Shown one piece after another: positions 31,884 through 40,583 of a DNA stretch of 64,000 bases. Location: positions 1,861,501-1,925,500 of the forward strand of contig NC_021191.1 in the NCBI RefSeq assembly GCF_000389965.1, in the 5' to 3' direction. A program made the translations under genes and the position numbers. Under the pieces are notes generated by a model that saw only the letters and a program-made list of their open reading frames with translations, did not search any database and was not told where the DNA came from. The DNA comes from Actinoplanes sp. N902-109. Lineage in GTDB: Bacteria; Actinomycetota; Actinomycetes; Mycobacteriales; Micromonosporaceae. Position 1 is the first letter of the stretch. Each line of letters opens with the position of its first letter.

Positions 31884-33701
31884 ATGACACTCCCCGAGGG
31901 TGTATCGCGGCGCAGCGTGCTCGGCGCCGCTGCCGCCGGTGTCGCTGCCCCCGTCATCCTGTCCGGCGCTGCCCCGTTCGCTTCGGCTGCGGAGGCGCAC
32001 GGCACGGGTCACGGCCACGGCAGCACCCCCCAGACATACGACCTGACTGTGCTCGGCACCTCCGACACCCACGGCAACGTCTACAACTGGGACTACTACA
32101 AGGACCTGGAGTACGACGACAGCGCGCACAACGACGTCGGTGTCGCCAAGCTCGCCGCGCTGGTCAACCAGATCCGTCGTGAGCGCAAGGGCAAGGCCAC
32201 ACTGGTGCTGGACGCGGGTGACACGATCCAGGGCACGCCGCTGGCCACGTACTACGCCAAGCAGGAGCCGATCACCGAGACCGGCGCGAAGCACCCGATG
32301 GCCCGGGCGATGAACGTGCTGCACTACGACGCCGTGACGCTGGGCAACCACGAGTTCAACTACGGACTGCCGCTGCTCAATCTCTGGATCCGGCAGCTCG
32401 GGTTCCCCGCGCTCGCCGCCAACGCCGTCAGCGCCAAGACGGGCAAGCCGGCCTTCACGCCGTACGTCATCAAGAAGGTCTCGCTCGGCAAGGGCGCACC
32501 GACGCTCCGGGTCGGCATTCTGGGTCTGACGAACCCGGGCGTGGCCATCTGGGACAAGGGCAACGTCGAGGGCAAGCTGCTGTTCAAGGACATGGTCGAG
32601 ACCGCGGCCACGTGGGTGCCGGTCATGCGGGCCCGCGGTGCCGACATCGTGCTCATCTCGGCGCACGGCGGCGACAGCGGCGTGAGCAGCTACGGCCCCG
32701 AGATCCCCAACGAGAACCCGAGCGCGCTGATCGCCCAGAACGTGCCCGGCATCGACGCCATCCTGTTCGGGCACGCGCACAACGAGGTCGCTCAGCGCTT
32801 CGTCACCAACACCGAGACGGGCCGGCAGGTGCTGCTGTCCGAGCCGTCCAAGTGGGGCCAGCGACTCACCCGGATGGACTTCACGCTGGTGCGCTCGAAG
32901 AACTCGTGGACCATCACGTCGGCCAAGTCGGCCACGTTGAACACCAACACGGTCACCGAGGACAAGGCGGTGCTGGCCGCGGTCAAGGCCCAGCACACCA
33001 AGAGCGTCGCGTACGTCAACCAGGTCGTGGCCGCCTCCACCGAGGAGCTCTCGGCGGCGGAGTCACGCTACAAGGACACGCCGATCCTCGACTACATCAA
33101 CAAGGTGCAGACCGACACGGTGAGCGCCGCGCTGGCCGGTACGTCGTACGCGAGCCTGCCGGTGCTGTCGATCGCAGCCCCGTTCAGCCGCACCGCGGTG
33201 TTCCCCCAGGGAGACGTGAAGATCAAGGATGTGGCGGGGCTCTACATCTACGACAACACGCTCGAGGCCGTGGTGCTGACCGGCGCCGAGGTCAAGGCGT
33301 ACCTGGAGTACTCGGCCAAGTTCTTCGTGACGCTGCCGGTCGGCGCCGCGGTGGACCCGGCGACGATCAGCAACCCGTCGATCCCGGACTACAACTACGA
33401 CGTGCTGTCCGGCGTCGACTACGACATCGACATCAGTCAGCCGGTGGGCTCGCGGATCACCCGGCTCGAGATCGCCGGTGCCCCGGTGGCCGCGGACGCC
33501 CAGTTCGTGGTCGCGGTGAACAACTACCGGCGCAGTGGCGGCGGCGCGTTCCCGGGCATCGTCAAGGAGCAGGTCTACAACGCCCAGCAGGAGATCCGCC
33601 AGCTGCTGATCGACTGGGCACAGGCCAAGGGGCAGATCAGCCCGGCGGACTTCTTCGTAGCGAACTGGCGGCTCGTGCGCGCCGGCGTGCCGGTGTTCTG
33701 A
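31884..33701 (+). CDS. Tat-exported bifunctional metallophosphatase / 5'-nucleotidase
   Basis: 605 aa. The N-terminal Tat signal SRRSVLGAAAAG is followed by a calcineurin-like domain with the dinuclear metal ligands TSDTHGN, DAGDTIQG, GNHEFNYG, ISAHGGD and FGHAHNEV. The C-terminal 5'-nucleotidase substrate domain (about 360-590; IAAPFSRTAVFPQGDVKIKD, VAVNNYRRSGGG) follows. It dephosphorylates nucleotides or 2',3'-cyclic nucleotides outside the cell for phosphate and nucleoside scavenging. ATG 31884 has a GAAAGG ribosome binding site. A strong terminator follows at 33717. Confidence 0.93.
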   Translation: MTLPEGVSRRSVLGAAAAGVAAPVILSGAAPFASAAEAHGTGHGHGSTPQTYDLTVLGTSDTHGNVYNWDYYKDLEYDDSAHNDVGVAKLAALVNQIRRERKGKATLVLDAGDTIQGTPLATYYAKQEPITETGAKHPMARAMNVLHYDAVTLGNHEFNYGLPLLNLWIRQLGFPALAANAVSAKTGKPAFTPYVIKKVSLGKGAPTLRVGILGLTNPGVAIWDKGNVEGKLLFKDMVETAATWVPVMRARGADIVLISAHGGDSGVSSYGPEIPNENPSALIAQNVPGIDAILFGHAHNEVAQRFVTNTETGRQVLLSEPSKWGQRLTRMDFTLVRSKNSWTITSAKSATLNTNTVTEDKAVLAAVKAQHTKSVAYVNQVVAASTEELSAAESRYKDTPILDYINKVQTDTVSAALAGTSYASLPVLSIAAPFSRTAVFPQGDVKIKDVAGLYIYDNTLEAVVLTGAEVKAYLEYSAKFFVTLPVGAAVDPATISNPSIPDYNYDVLSGVDYDIDISQPVGSRITRLEIAGAPVAADAQFVVAVNNYRRSGGGAFPGIVKEQVYNAQQEIRQLLIDWAQAKGQISPADFFVANWRLVRAGVPVF

Positions 33702-33716
33702 GCAGCCTTGTTGTTC

Positions 33717-33750
33717 GTGACGCACCCGGCCCCCCAGCCGGGTGCGTCAC
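33717..33750. terminator. Bidirectional terminator hairpin (14-bp stem)
   Basis: GTGACGCACCCGGC pairs perfectly with GCCGGGTGCGTCAC across a 6-base loop, between the convergent 5'-nucleotidase and repeat-membrane-protein genes. Confidence 0.85.
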
Positions 33751-33756
33751 CGTCTG

Positions 33757-35001
33757 TCACTGCGTTTGCAGTGCCTTCCACGTGCCGTCGCGGGTCGCGC
33801 TCACCGCGACCTGACCGGTGTGCCCGTCGCCGAGCGTCAACCGGCACAGGTAGTCGCGGGTGCCGTCGTCCCGCCGGTCGCCCGCCGGTTGGCACTGAGC
33901 GGCGGTCACGGTGATGTTCGCCTTCGTCAGCTGACCGTCGTGCACGACCCGGTCCTCCAGCGCATGCTGTGCCCGCGTCTCCAGGTAGTCGCCGACCAGC
34001 GGCATCACCACGGTCAGCCCGACAACGAACCAGACGAACGCGCCGGCCACGTAGGTCACCGCGAACGCGATCCAGTACGGCGTCGGGCTGTTGCCGCCGC
34101 GCCGGGCCCGCTTCGCCCGCCGCGCCGCGGAGATCGCGCCGAGCAGCCCGAAGGCGTTCAGCAGGAACGTGATCACCGCGACCGGCCACAGCGCCGGTGC
34201 CTGCGCGCGAGCGGCGTTGCGCATCTCCTCCGGGTACGGCACCAGCAGCCCGCCGACCCGCGGAGCCGCCGCCGGGGCCGGGACCACCGGTTCGGCGGTC
34301 GCCCAGGGCGGGGTCGTCGGGTAGACCGCGGGCACCGCCGGCTGCGGATACGGGGTCGGTTCCGGATAGCTCGGCGCGCCCTGCTGCGGGTAGAGGGGCT
34401 GCGGGTAGGCCGGCTGCGGGTGGCTTGGTTGGGTGTGGCTCGCCTGCGGGTGACCCGGTTGCGGATGGCCCGGTTGCGGGTGGCCCGGTTGCGGGTGGGC
34501 CGGCCGCCGGTCATGGCCGGGGAGGTCGTAGGAGGACTGCTCGGAGGAGGGCTGGCCGTAGTCCGGCTCGTCCGGGTAATGCTCGTGCGCCGCTCGACCG
34601 TAGCCGGCCTGGCTGTGCCCGTAGGCGGTTTGCCCGTAGCCGGCCTGTCCGTGCCCGTAGGCGGTTTGCCCGTAGCCGGCCTGTCCGTGCCCGTAGGCGG
34701 CTTGTCCGTAGCCGGCCTGCCCGTGTCCATAGGCGGCTTGCCCGGACCCGTAGCCGGTCTGCCCGTAAGTGGCTGAGCCGGAGAACGTTTGGCCGTAAGC
34801 GGCTGCGTCGTAGGAGGTCTGGCCGTGGGAAGTCTGCCCGTGGGAGGCCGCGCCGTAGCTCGCCTGCCCGTAGGAGGACGACTCGCCGTAGGGCGCCTGG
34901 CCGCTGGGAGCCGTCCCGTGCCGGGGCAGGCCGGACGGCGCCTGGCCGGGGCCCGCCGGGTGTTCCGGGTTCTCCGAACCGTACGGGATCTGCGTGGTCA
35001 T
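33757..35001 (-). CDS. Gly/Tyr/Gln-repeat membrane protein (DUF4190-like tail)
   Basis: 414 aa from ATG 35001 (GGAGGGG Shine-Dalgarno). Residues 1-250 are low complexity: Tyr-Gly-Gln and HGQAGYGQ-type units, then HPQPG pentapeptides and Pro-rich sequence, with no charge pattern of an enzyme. Two TM helices follow (WPVAVITFLLNAFGLLGAIS and YWIAFAVTYVAGAFVWFVVG) in a DUF4190-like arrangement, then a 90-residue extracytoplasmic domain with two cysteines (AAQCQPAG, YLCRLTLGDG). Such N-terminal tails are disordered and cytosolic in actinobacterial cell-envelope proteins and can phase-separate or bind partners. Function unknown. Confidence 0.75.
   Translation of the reverse strand: MTTQIPYGSENPEHPAGPGQAPSGLPRHGTAPSGQAPYGESSSYGQASYGAASHGQTSHGQTSYDAAAYGQTFSGSATYGQTGYGSGQAAYGHGQAGYGQAAYGHGQAGYGQTAYGHGQAGYGQTAYGHSQAGYGRAAHEHYPDEPDYGQPSSEQSSYDLPGHDRRPAHPQPGHPQPGHPQPGHPQASHTQPSHPQPAYPQPLYPQQGAPSYPEPTPYPQPAVPAVYPTTPPWATAEPVVPAPAAAPRVGGLLVPYPEEMRNAARAQAPALWPVAVITFLLNAFGLLGAISAARRAKRARRGGNSPTPYWIAFAVTYVAGAFVWFVVGLTVVMPLVGDYLETRAQHALEDRVVHDGQLTKANITVTAAQCQPAGDRRDDGTRDYLCRLTLGDGHTGQVAVSATRDGTWKALQTQ
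34434..34503 (-). repeat. 15-bp tandem repeats encoding HPQPG
   Basis: About five imperfect copies with core GGTTGCGGGTGGCCC on the plus strand, in frame in the repeat-rich membrane protein gene. Confidence 0.75.
34595..34775 (-). repeat. 36-bp tandem repeats encoding QAGYGQTAYGHG units
   Basis: Near-identical 36-bp copies (core CCCGTAGCCGGCCTGTCC) repeat about four times, with diverged flanking copies. The multiple-of-three period keeps the frame. Confidence 0.8.
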
Positions 35002-35476
35002 GGGCCCCTCCGGTAGCGGCCGGGGTGCTCTCCCGCCGAGAATCACCGCATCGGCCGGGAGCGGGACAACCTGAGGCCAACGCGGGCTCACTGCCGGGCG
35101 AGTGCGCACAATTCACCGATCCGCGATGCGGTCAGCGCCGCTCCACACCCGGACCCGAGGCAGTGCCCTTGCCAACCACCCGCCGGCAGGGGAACCCGGT
35201 CGCGTGCCCGGCCCCGCGCGCCGGAGCCCGGTCTCATGCCGGACGGAGCCCGGTCACGCGCAAGGACTGAGCCGGTCAGGGGTCAGAAGGAGGCCGGACC
35301 CGCCGCCGAACAAGCTGCTCACGTGCCGGAAAGAGCTGGGCAGCCACACCCCTGCATGCGCCCGGTGTGGGCACCAGCCCGGCCGACGTATGCCGAGGCG
35401 CACCAGCCTGGAACCCACCACCCGAGGGCTCGGCCGGGATCCGACGTCCCCTCGAACGGCGCCCTGCGAGGTGGCC
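35002..35476. other. 475-bp gap without a supported gene
   Basis: It lies between the repeat membrane protein start and the Ser/Thr kinase stop. Plus-strand open frames here are long only because of GC bias and continue as antisense of the kinase. It presumably holds the promoter of the leftward 414-aa gene. I see no RNA gene or strong hairpin. Confidence 0.5.
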
Positions 35477-37123
35477 TCAGTTGCCGCCGCCGCCACCGAG
35501 GAGGCCGCCCCCGCCGAGACCGGGGCCACCGGTGTCGTCGTCGGTGGGCGGGGCGGTGTCGGTGTCCGTGGGATCGGGTTCGTTCTCCGGCGGGGTGGGT
35601 GTCGTGCCCGTGGTGGGGTTGGTCGCCGGGCTGCTGGTCGGCTTGCTCTGCGGCGGGCTGCTGGTCGGCTTGCTCTGCGGCGGGCTGCTGGTGCGGTTGG
35701 GGCGGGGCCGGGTGGTCGGCGGCGCCGGGTTGTTGGGCTGCTCGGGTGCCTCGAACGTCTGGGTCTGCTCGGGCTCGGAGTCCTCGGTCGTCTCGGTGGT
35801 CACCGTCTCGGAGGGGACCGTCTGCACGCCGGGGGTCTGCCGCTCGTCGGCGTTGCTGCTGCTGGACAGCCAGATCGCCACGCCGAGCCCGCCGGCCAGC
35901 AGGAACAGCGCGATGACCGTGATCAGCACGGCGAGCTGGCTGTTGGACTGCCGGCCACGGGCCGGGGCGGCCGGCCGCGGGGGAGCGGCCTCGAGCAGGT
36001 TGCGCTGGGCCGGTGGACCGGTGCGCGGGCCGGCCGGGCTCATCGGGCGGGTCAGCGCCGTGCCGGTCATCGACTGGCCGTACATCGGCTGGCCGTGCAT
36101 CGATTGGGTGGGCACCGGCGCCGCGGGCTGGCCGTGCATCGAGGTGCGCGGGTCGAGGCGGGCGCCGGTGGTGTAGACACCACCGATGCGGGCACCGGTG
36201 GAGCCCGGGCTGCTCAGCGACGTGCCGGTGGTCGAGGGGCGCACCAGCGCGGTGCGGGTCATCGACGCGCCGGTCTGCGAGCGCCAGTCGAGTGCGCCGG
36301 CGGCGGCGAGTGCGGCCTCGGAGAACTCGGCGGCGCTCTGGAAGCGGTCGGCCGGGTTCTTGGCCATGGCCCGGCTGATCAGCTCGCGCACGGCGGGCGG
36401 GGCCAGGCTCTCGGGCAGCGGCTCGGGGTCGTCCTCCAGGTGCCGCAGGGCCACCTGCAGCGCGTTGTCACCGTCGAACGGCGGCACGCCGGCGATGCAG
36501 TGGTAGGCCACCGCGCCCAGGGCGTAGATGTCGGTGGCGGGGGAGACGTTGCCCTTGGCCACCTGCTCGGGAGCCATGTACAGCGCGGTGCCGACGATGG
36601 CGTTGAGCCCGGTGACGCTGGTCACAGCTGCCGAGCGGGCCACCCCGAAGTCGACCAGGATCACCGTGCCGTTGGGCTTGACGATCAGGTTGCCCGGCTT
36701 GACGTCGCGGTGCACCGTGCCGTTCTCGTGCGCGGCGTGCAGGGCGTCGGCGGCCTGGGCCACGATCGACATGGTCTCGGACACGCCGAGCCGGCCCTGC
36801 TCCTTGAGCCGGGCCGAGAGCGGCTCGCCGTCGACGAACGCCATCACCAGGTAGGCGCAGCTGTCCTCGTCGTCGGCGTCGCCGGCGCTGTAGTCGTAGA
36901 CCTCGACCACACCGGGGTGGCGGAACGCCGCCATCATCCGGGCCTCGCCGTAGAAGCGCGCGGCGAACTCGGGGTCGGTGAGCATCGCGGTGCGCAGCAC
37001 CTTGACCGCGACCGTGCGGCCCAGCACCACGTCGGTGCCCCGCCACACGTCACCCATGCCACCGGTGGCGATGCGATCATCCAACCGGTAGCGGTTGTCC
37101 AGGAGACTTCCCGAACTGAGCAC
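35477..37123 (-). CDS. Hanks-type Ser/Thr protein kinase with TM and Pro/Gly-rich extracellular tail
   Basis: 548 aa. Residues 13-270 are a PknB-type kinase with gly-rich loop ATGGMGDVW, Lys41, catalytic HRDVKPGN (Asp140), DFG (158-160) and GTALYMAPEQ. A juxtamembrane Thr-rich linker with MHGQP repeats follows, then one TM near 395-418 (LAVLITVIALFLLAGGLGVAIWL). The external tail is rich in Thr, Pro and SSPPQSKPT repeats and ends in a Gly run. PASTA domains are absent, so the signal sensed differs from PknB. All catalytic residues are intact. Confidence 0.93.
   Translation of the reverse strand: MLSSGSLLDNRYRLDDRIATGGMGDVWRGTDVVLGRTVAVKVLRTAMLTDPEFAARFYGEARMMAAFRHPGVVEVYDYSAGDADDEDSCAYLVMAFVDGEPLSARLKEQGRLGVSETMSIVAQAADALHAAHENGTVHRDVKPGNLIVKPNGTVILVDFGVARSAAVTSVTGLNAIVGTALYMAPEQVAKGNVSPATDIYALGAVAYHCIAGVPPFDGDNALQVALRHLEDDPEPLPESLAPPAVRELISRAMAKNPADRFQSAAEFSEAALAAAGALDWRSQTGASMTRTALVRPSTTGTSLSSPGSTGARIGGVYTTGARLDPRTSMHGQPAAPVPTQSMHGQPMYGQSMTGTALTRPMSPAGPRTGPPAQRNLLEAAPPRPAAPARGRQSNSQLAVLITVIALFLLAGGLGVAIWLSSSSNADERQTPGVQTVPSETVTTETTEDSEPEQTQTFEAPEQPNNPAPPTTRPRPNRTSSPPQSKPTSSPPQSKPTSSPATNPTTGTTPTPPENEPDPTDTDTAPPTDDDTGGPGLGGGGLLGGGGGN
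35610..35706 (-). repeat. 24-bp repeats (SSPPQSKPT units) in the kinase tail
   Basis: Two to three copies with core GGTCGGCTTGCTCTGCGG on the plus strand, in frame, encoding the Pro/Ser/Lys tail. Confidence 0.75.
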
Positions 37124-37260
37124 CAGCGGACCTTATCTACTCGAGTGTCGCCACAACGTGACCCTGACCTGTACCCCGGCCCGCCCTACCATCGAGCCGC
37201 GCCCAACTGTACAGATCCCCCGCCTACTTACGCGAGGTCACACCGAGCGACCGGGGGAAC

Positions 37261-37303
37261 AAAAAATCGGGCGCCGGACGGCAAAGGGTTCCGTCCGGCG
37301 CCC
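37261..37303 (-). terminator. Rho-independent terminator of the 151-aa membrane protein gene
   Basis: A 13-bp perfect stem (37269-37281 with 37291-37303) is followed on the minus strand by a run of six T (plus-strand A run 37261-37266). This is the best canonical terminator in the window. Confidence 0.92.
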
Positions 37304-37317
37304 GGAGGCGTACACGC

Positions 37318-37773
37318 CTAGTTCTCGTAGGTGGGCGTCACCACGATGGCGGTCTCGGCAAGCTCGAGCTCCTCGTTCTCGGCCTGCCGCTCGGCCGCGG
37401 CCCGCACGGTCGCCGAGGCGATCCAGCCGACCGCCACGCCGACCAGGCCGGCCCCGATCAGCAGACCCCAGGGCAGCCCCGGCTTGCGTCCGGCCAGCGC
37501 GTTGGCGGCCAGGTTGGCCCGGCCCCAGGCCTCGTCGGTGAGCTTGTTGACCTTGGTGCCCGCCTTGCCGGCCAGCTCGTAGCTCTTCTTGGCCGAGGTC
37601 GTGGCGGCCAGCTTGTGACTCTGCTCGGCGGCCTTGGCCGCCAGCTCGGTCGCCTTCGCGCCGGCCACCCCGGCGGTCTGCTTGCCGGTCTCGCCGGCCG
37701 CCGACCAGGCGGACGACAGGTAGTCCCAAGCCTGTGCGGTGGTGCGCTCGGCAGTGCTCTTGCGAGAGAACAT
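37318..37773 (-). CDS. Small helical membrane protein
   Basis: 151 aa. A long Ala/Lys-rich amphipathic helical region (residues 1-100; GAKATELAAKAAEQSHKLAA) precedes a single TM near 102-122 (LPWGLLIGAGLVGVAVGWIA) and an acidic tail (ENEELELAETA). The pattern is apolipoprotein- or YtxH-like, but I recognise no named family. It is monocistronic, with an intrinsic terminator directly downstream. Confidence 0.75.
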   Translation of the reverse strand: MFSRKSTAERTTAQAWDYLSSAWSAAGETGKQTAGVAGAKATELAAKAAEQSHKLAATTSAKKSYELAGKAGTKVNKLTDEAWGRANLAANALAGRKPGLPWGLLIGAGLVGVAVGWIASATVRAAAERQAENEELELAETAIVVTPTYEN

Positions 37774-38108
37774 CGTCCCTACCCTCCTGCGATCGCCGGT
37801 GCCGGCGCTCGGTCACTCTCGGCTCAGGTGCCCCACCGGCGGAATCGGCAAACGTGCGGTGCGTCGTAAGTCCGTCACAAGTGGACGCCCGGGTGAGGAA
37901 AACCGGTGGACCTGAGTGGGTACGCTTGCTCCGGTTCACGGGTGGCACACAGCCACCTGCCAGGTTCGAGCACTAGTGTCCGGAGCAGTTTCACCGGACC
38001 CGACGGGGGTAGTCATCGCCGCCCCCGGCGAGGGTGGGCTGCCGGTCAGCGCCCCTCGTGCCGAGGAAAAGACGCCCGGGACCATCCCGGGTGGGTGGAG
38101 GTAAAGGC
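37774..38108. other. 335-bp intergenic region between divergent genes
   Basis: It separates the 151-aa membrane protein and the STAS gene and holds their promoters. A GGAGGTAAAGG ribosome binding site lies at its right end. No gene or clear palindrome seen. Confidence 0.5.
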
Positions 38109-38471
38109 GTGACGCTGTCGATAACGACGTCAACGAAACCCGCCGGTGTGGTGGAAGTCTCACCTGTCGGTGAGATCGACGTCGAGAACGCGTACGAGAT
38201 CAAGGAAGCTGTCGCGGAGCAACTGGCCGCGGGAACACCCGAGCGCATCGAGCTCGACATGCACGGCGTCTCGTTCATCGACTCCGTGGGAATCTCCGCC
38301 CTGGTGGCGGCCTTCCAGCTCGCGAGCGTGAGCGGAGTGAAGCTGGTGGTCACGCGGCCGAGCCGGTTCGCGCACCGGCAGTTGTGGGTGACCGGCCTGC
38401 TGGGGCTCTTCGGCGCCCCCGAGCCGTGCACGGACTGCGGCGACCCCGCGCACCGCACACTCGTTCCCTGA
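38109..38471 (+). CDS. STAS-domain anti-sigma factor antagonist
   Basis: 120 aa from GTG 38109 with GGAGG upstream. It is a single STAS domain: VSPVGEIDVENAYEIKEAV, and the phosphorylation loop FIDSVGISALVAAF with Ser59 as the expected kinase target, followed by LVVTRPSRFAHRQLWVTGLLGLF. Unphosphorylated antagonists sequester an anti-sigma kinase and free a SigB/SigF-like factor. A short Cys-containing tail (CTDCGD) is unusual. No anti-sigma kinase lies next to it, only the truncated Hanks-kinase remnant downstream. Confidence 0.9.
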   Translation: MTLSITTSTKPAGVVEVSPVGEIDVENAYEIKEAVAEQLAAGTPERIELDMHGVSFIDSVGISALVAAFQLASVSGVKLVVTRPSRFAHRQLWVTGLLGLFGAPEPCTDCGDPAHRTLVP

Positions 38472-38569
38472 TCGACCGGCCGCGGCTCCTCCGAGGGCCG
38501 CGGCCTGTCTCACTTTTCGCCCTCCTGGTGCTGCCGCGCCGGTGGGGAACACTGTCGTACGTAGCGTGA

Positions 38570-38722
38570 CTCCCGATCGGCACGGCCCTGCTGGTCACGG
38601 TCGGGCAGGGCGGGATCTCCACCGTCCACCGGGCCGTGGACGTGCGGCGCAGCCGCCGCCTCGCCATCAAGCTCCTGGCGACGACCCCGCCCGGCGCCCG
38701 GCGCTCGTACGGCCCGGGGGCC
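38570..38722 (+). pseudogene. Remnant of a Ser/Thr kinase N-lobe
   Basis: After a stop at 38567, the frame reads LVTVGQGGISTVHRAVDVRR and then RLAIKLLATTPPG. These align with the glycine-rich loop and catalytic-Lys strand of Hanks kinases (GxGGxSxVxRAxD ... AxKxL). There is no start codon, and the rest of the kinase is missing before surE, so this is a decayed fragment. Confidence 0.55.
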
Positions 38723-38775
38723 GGTCACGAGCGCGGACGTGGCGGACTAGGCGCGCGCTGTGGCCGTACGGGAGA

Positions 38776-39618
38776 TCAGATGGCCGGCGTCTGCACCACG
38801 ATGTTCTCGATATTGATCGTGACGTCGGTGGCCTCGCCGGGGGCGCGGATGGGCGTGACCACCGCGAAGCCCTCGGCCAGTGCGGCCAGGTCCGTGCCGT
38901 CCTCCAGCGGTTCGTCGGCAGCTTGCACGGCGGTGCGCACGAAGCCCTCACCGGCCTCGGCGATGCTCATCTGGACCTGCCCGAAGCGGGCGAGCCCGGC
39001 CCGGCGCAGCCCGCGGATGCCGTCGACGTGCAGGTCGGGAACGTTCAGGTTGAGCACCGTGCCGGCCGGGGTGTGGGTGAGCGTGGGCAGCAGCTTGACC
39101 GCCAGCTCGGCCGCGCTGACCCAGTGCCGCTTCTCGTCGTCCTGCTTGTCCAGGTCGGCGATCGCCTGACCGCCGCTGGCCACGCTGCCGTTGCTGGGTG
39201 ACAGCACGTCGAGCGACACCGCCAGGCCGTGCAGACCGGCGTGCGAGGCGGTCAGCGTCGCACCCACGGTGCCCGAGTGGATCACCGCCGCACCCGCGTT
39301 GGCGCCCCGGTTGATGCCCGAGAGCACGATCTGCGGTGGCGGGCCGAACGCGTCGCGCAGCGCCAGCAGCACGATGAACGCGGGGGAGGCCGCCACCGCG
39401 TACGCCGGGACGTTCTTGACCCCGGGCAGCTCGCGCGGCTCGACCACGATGCGGCCCTGCTTCTCGACCGCCGTCATGGCCGCGCTGGTGCCGCTCGCCT
39501 CGGTCAGCGGGGCTGCCACCACCACGTCGAAGCCCCGCCGGGCGACCGCGCGGGCCAGCCACCTGATCCCCGGGGCGTCGATGCCGTCGTCGTTGGTGAT
39601 CAGAATGCGTGGCGTCAT
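38776..39618 (-). CDS. surE: 5'/3'-nucleotidase SurE
   Basis: 280 aa. The metal-binding start RILITNDDGIDAPGI, the loop APLTEASGTSAAMT, SGINRGANAGAAVIHSGTVGAT and the final AEGFAVVTPIRAP are diagnostic for SurE, a survival-associated nucleoside monophosphate phosphatase. The substrate is a 5' or 3' nucleotide, cytosolic, divalent-metal dependent. Its ATG overlaps the stop of the upstream PfkB gene by 4 bp, an unusual pairing that suggests a shared nucleotide or sugar metabolism. Confidence 0.93.
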   Translation of the reverse strand: MTPRILITNDDGIDAPGIRWLARAVARRGFDVVVAAPLTEASGTSAAMTAVEKQGRIVVEPRELPGVKNVPAYAVAASPAFIVLLALRDAFGPPPQIVLSGINRGANAGAAVIHSGTVGATLTASHAGLHGLAVSLDVLSPSNGSVASGGQAIADLDKQDDEKRHWVSAAELAVKLLPTLTHTPAGTVLNLNVPDLHVDGIRGLRRAGLARFGQVQMSIAEAGEGFVRTAVQAADEPLEDGTDLAALAEGFAVVTPIRAPGEATDVTINIENIVVQTPAI

Positions 39619-40553
39619 GCGGGCACCTTCGCGTCGACGGGGGTCAGCCGCACCCGTTCGGTGAGCACCTGGACAGCGTCGATGCGGCCCGTCCCGAGCC
39701 CGTGGCGGGTGACGTTGAGGGCGCCGGCGGCAGCACCCGTACGCACAGCGTCACACAGCGTGCCACCCTGGGCCAAGACGGCTGCCACTCCCGCGGTCAT
39801 GGAATCACCCGCTCCGCGCGACTCGGCGGCCACCATCTTGGGCATGTCGACCTCGTAGACGCGGTCCTCGATCAGCGCCAGCGCGCCCTCGTCGGCCCGG
39901 GACACCAGAGCCATCTCGGCGCCGTCGTCGTGCAGCTTGTGCAGCACCTTGATCAGCGTCTTGGTGGAGGCGTCCTTGATCATGCCGTCGCGGATCAGTT
40001 CCTCGTGGCTGACCTTGACCACATGCGGCCGGGCCTCCAGCGCCGCCGCCAGGTGCGCGGCGGACAGGTCGATGATCACCTTGACGCCGTTGGCCCCCAG
40101 GTCGGTGGCCAGCCTCCGGTAGACCTGCGCGGGTACGACCGACGGGTGGGCCGGCCCGCTGAGCACCGCGATGCCCGCGCGCAGCCCCTCGGCGAGCGCC
40201 AGGCTGTAGAGCTCGTCCATCTCATGGCGTGACAACGGCTGACCCGGGTCCTCGGCGAGTTCCTCGCGTCTGCCGCTGCGCCGGTCGTGCACGTACCAGC
40301 CCGTACCGTGCTCGCGCTTTATGGTCTTCAGCGTCACGCCGTGGAACTTCAGCAGCGGCTCCAGCACCCGGCCGACCTCGCCGCCGGCCGCCGCGCACAG
40401 CGTGACCGGGGCGCCGAGCAGGGTGATCATCCGCGCCTGCCACACGCCCTGACCACCGGGGTGCACATGCAGTTCGGGCTTGTCGTGCTGCTGCTCGATG
40501 GTGACCGTGAGCTGGGGCGCCGGCACGAAGACCATGACCCCCTTCGTTCCCAT
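39615..40553 (-). CDS. PfkB-family sugar kinase (1-phosphofructokinase-like)
   Basis: 312 aa. The N-terminal PfkB signature is present but altered (HPGGQGVWQARMITLLGA, where GGxGxN is usual). The C-terminal anion-hole and catalytic base ESRGAGDSMTAGVAA with GAGD is intact, as are VVKVSHEELIRD and ALVSRADEGAL. It resembles 1-phosphofructokinase/tagatose-6-phosphate kinase, but the substrate Asn replacement suggests another sugar or nucleoside. It is coupled to surE by a 4-bp overlap. Confidence 0.85.
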   Translation of the reverse strand: MGTKGVMVFVPAPQLTVTIEQQHDKPELHVHPGGQGVWQARMITLLGAPVTLCAAAGGEVGRVLEPLLKFHGVTLKTIKREHGTGWYVHDRRSGRREELAEDPGQPLSRHEMDELYSLALAEGLRAGIAVLSGPAHPSVVPAQVYRRLATDLGANGVKVIIDLSAAHLAAALEARPHVVKVSHEELIRDGMIKDASTKTLIKVLHKLHDDGAEMALVSRADEGALALIEDRVYEVDMPKMVAAESRGAGDSMTAGVAAVLAQGGTLCDAVRTGAAAGALNVTRHGLGTGRIDAVQVLTERVRLTPVDAKVPA

Positions 40554-40583
40554 ACGCCCAGTATTGATTAAGCCAGGGGCGTT

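Noticed and set aside
34430..34780. Short tandem repeats considered as CRISPR
   Set aside because: No unique spacers; units are multiples of three encoding a low-complexity tail.
35102..37321. 739-aa plus-strand open frame opposite the kinase
   Set aside because: Antisense shadow; the kinase frame has all catalytic motifs.
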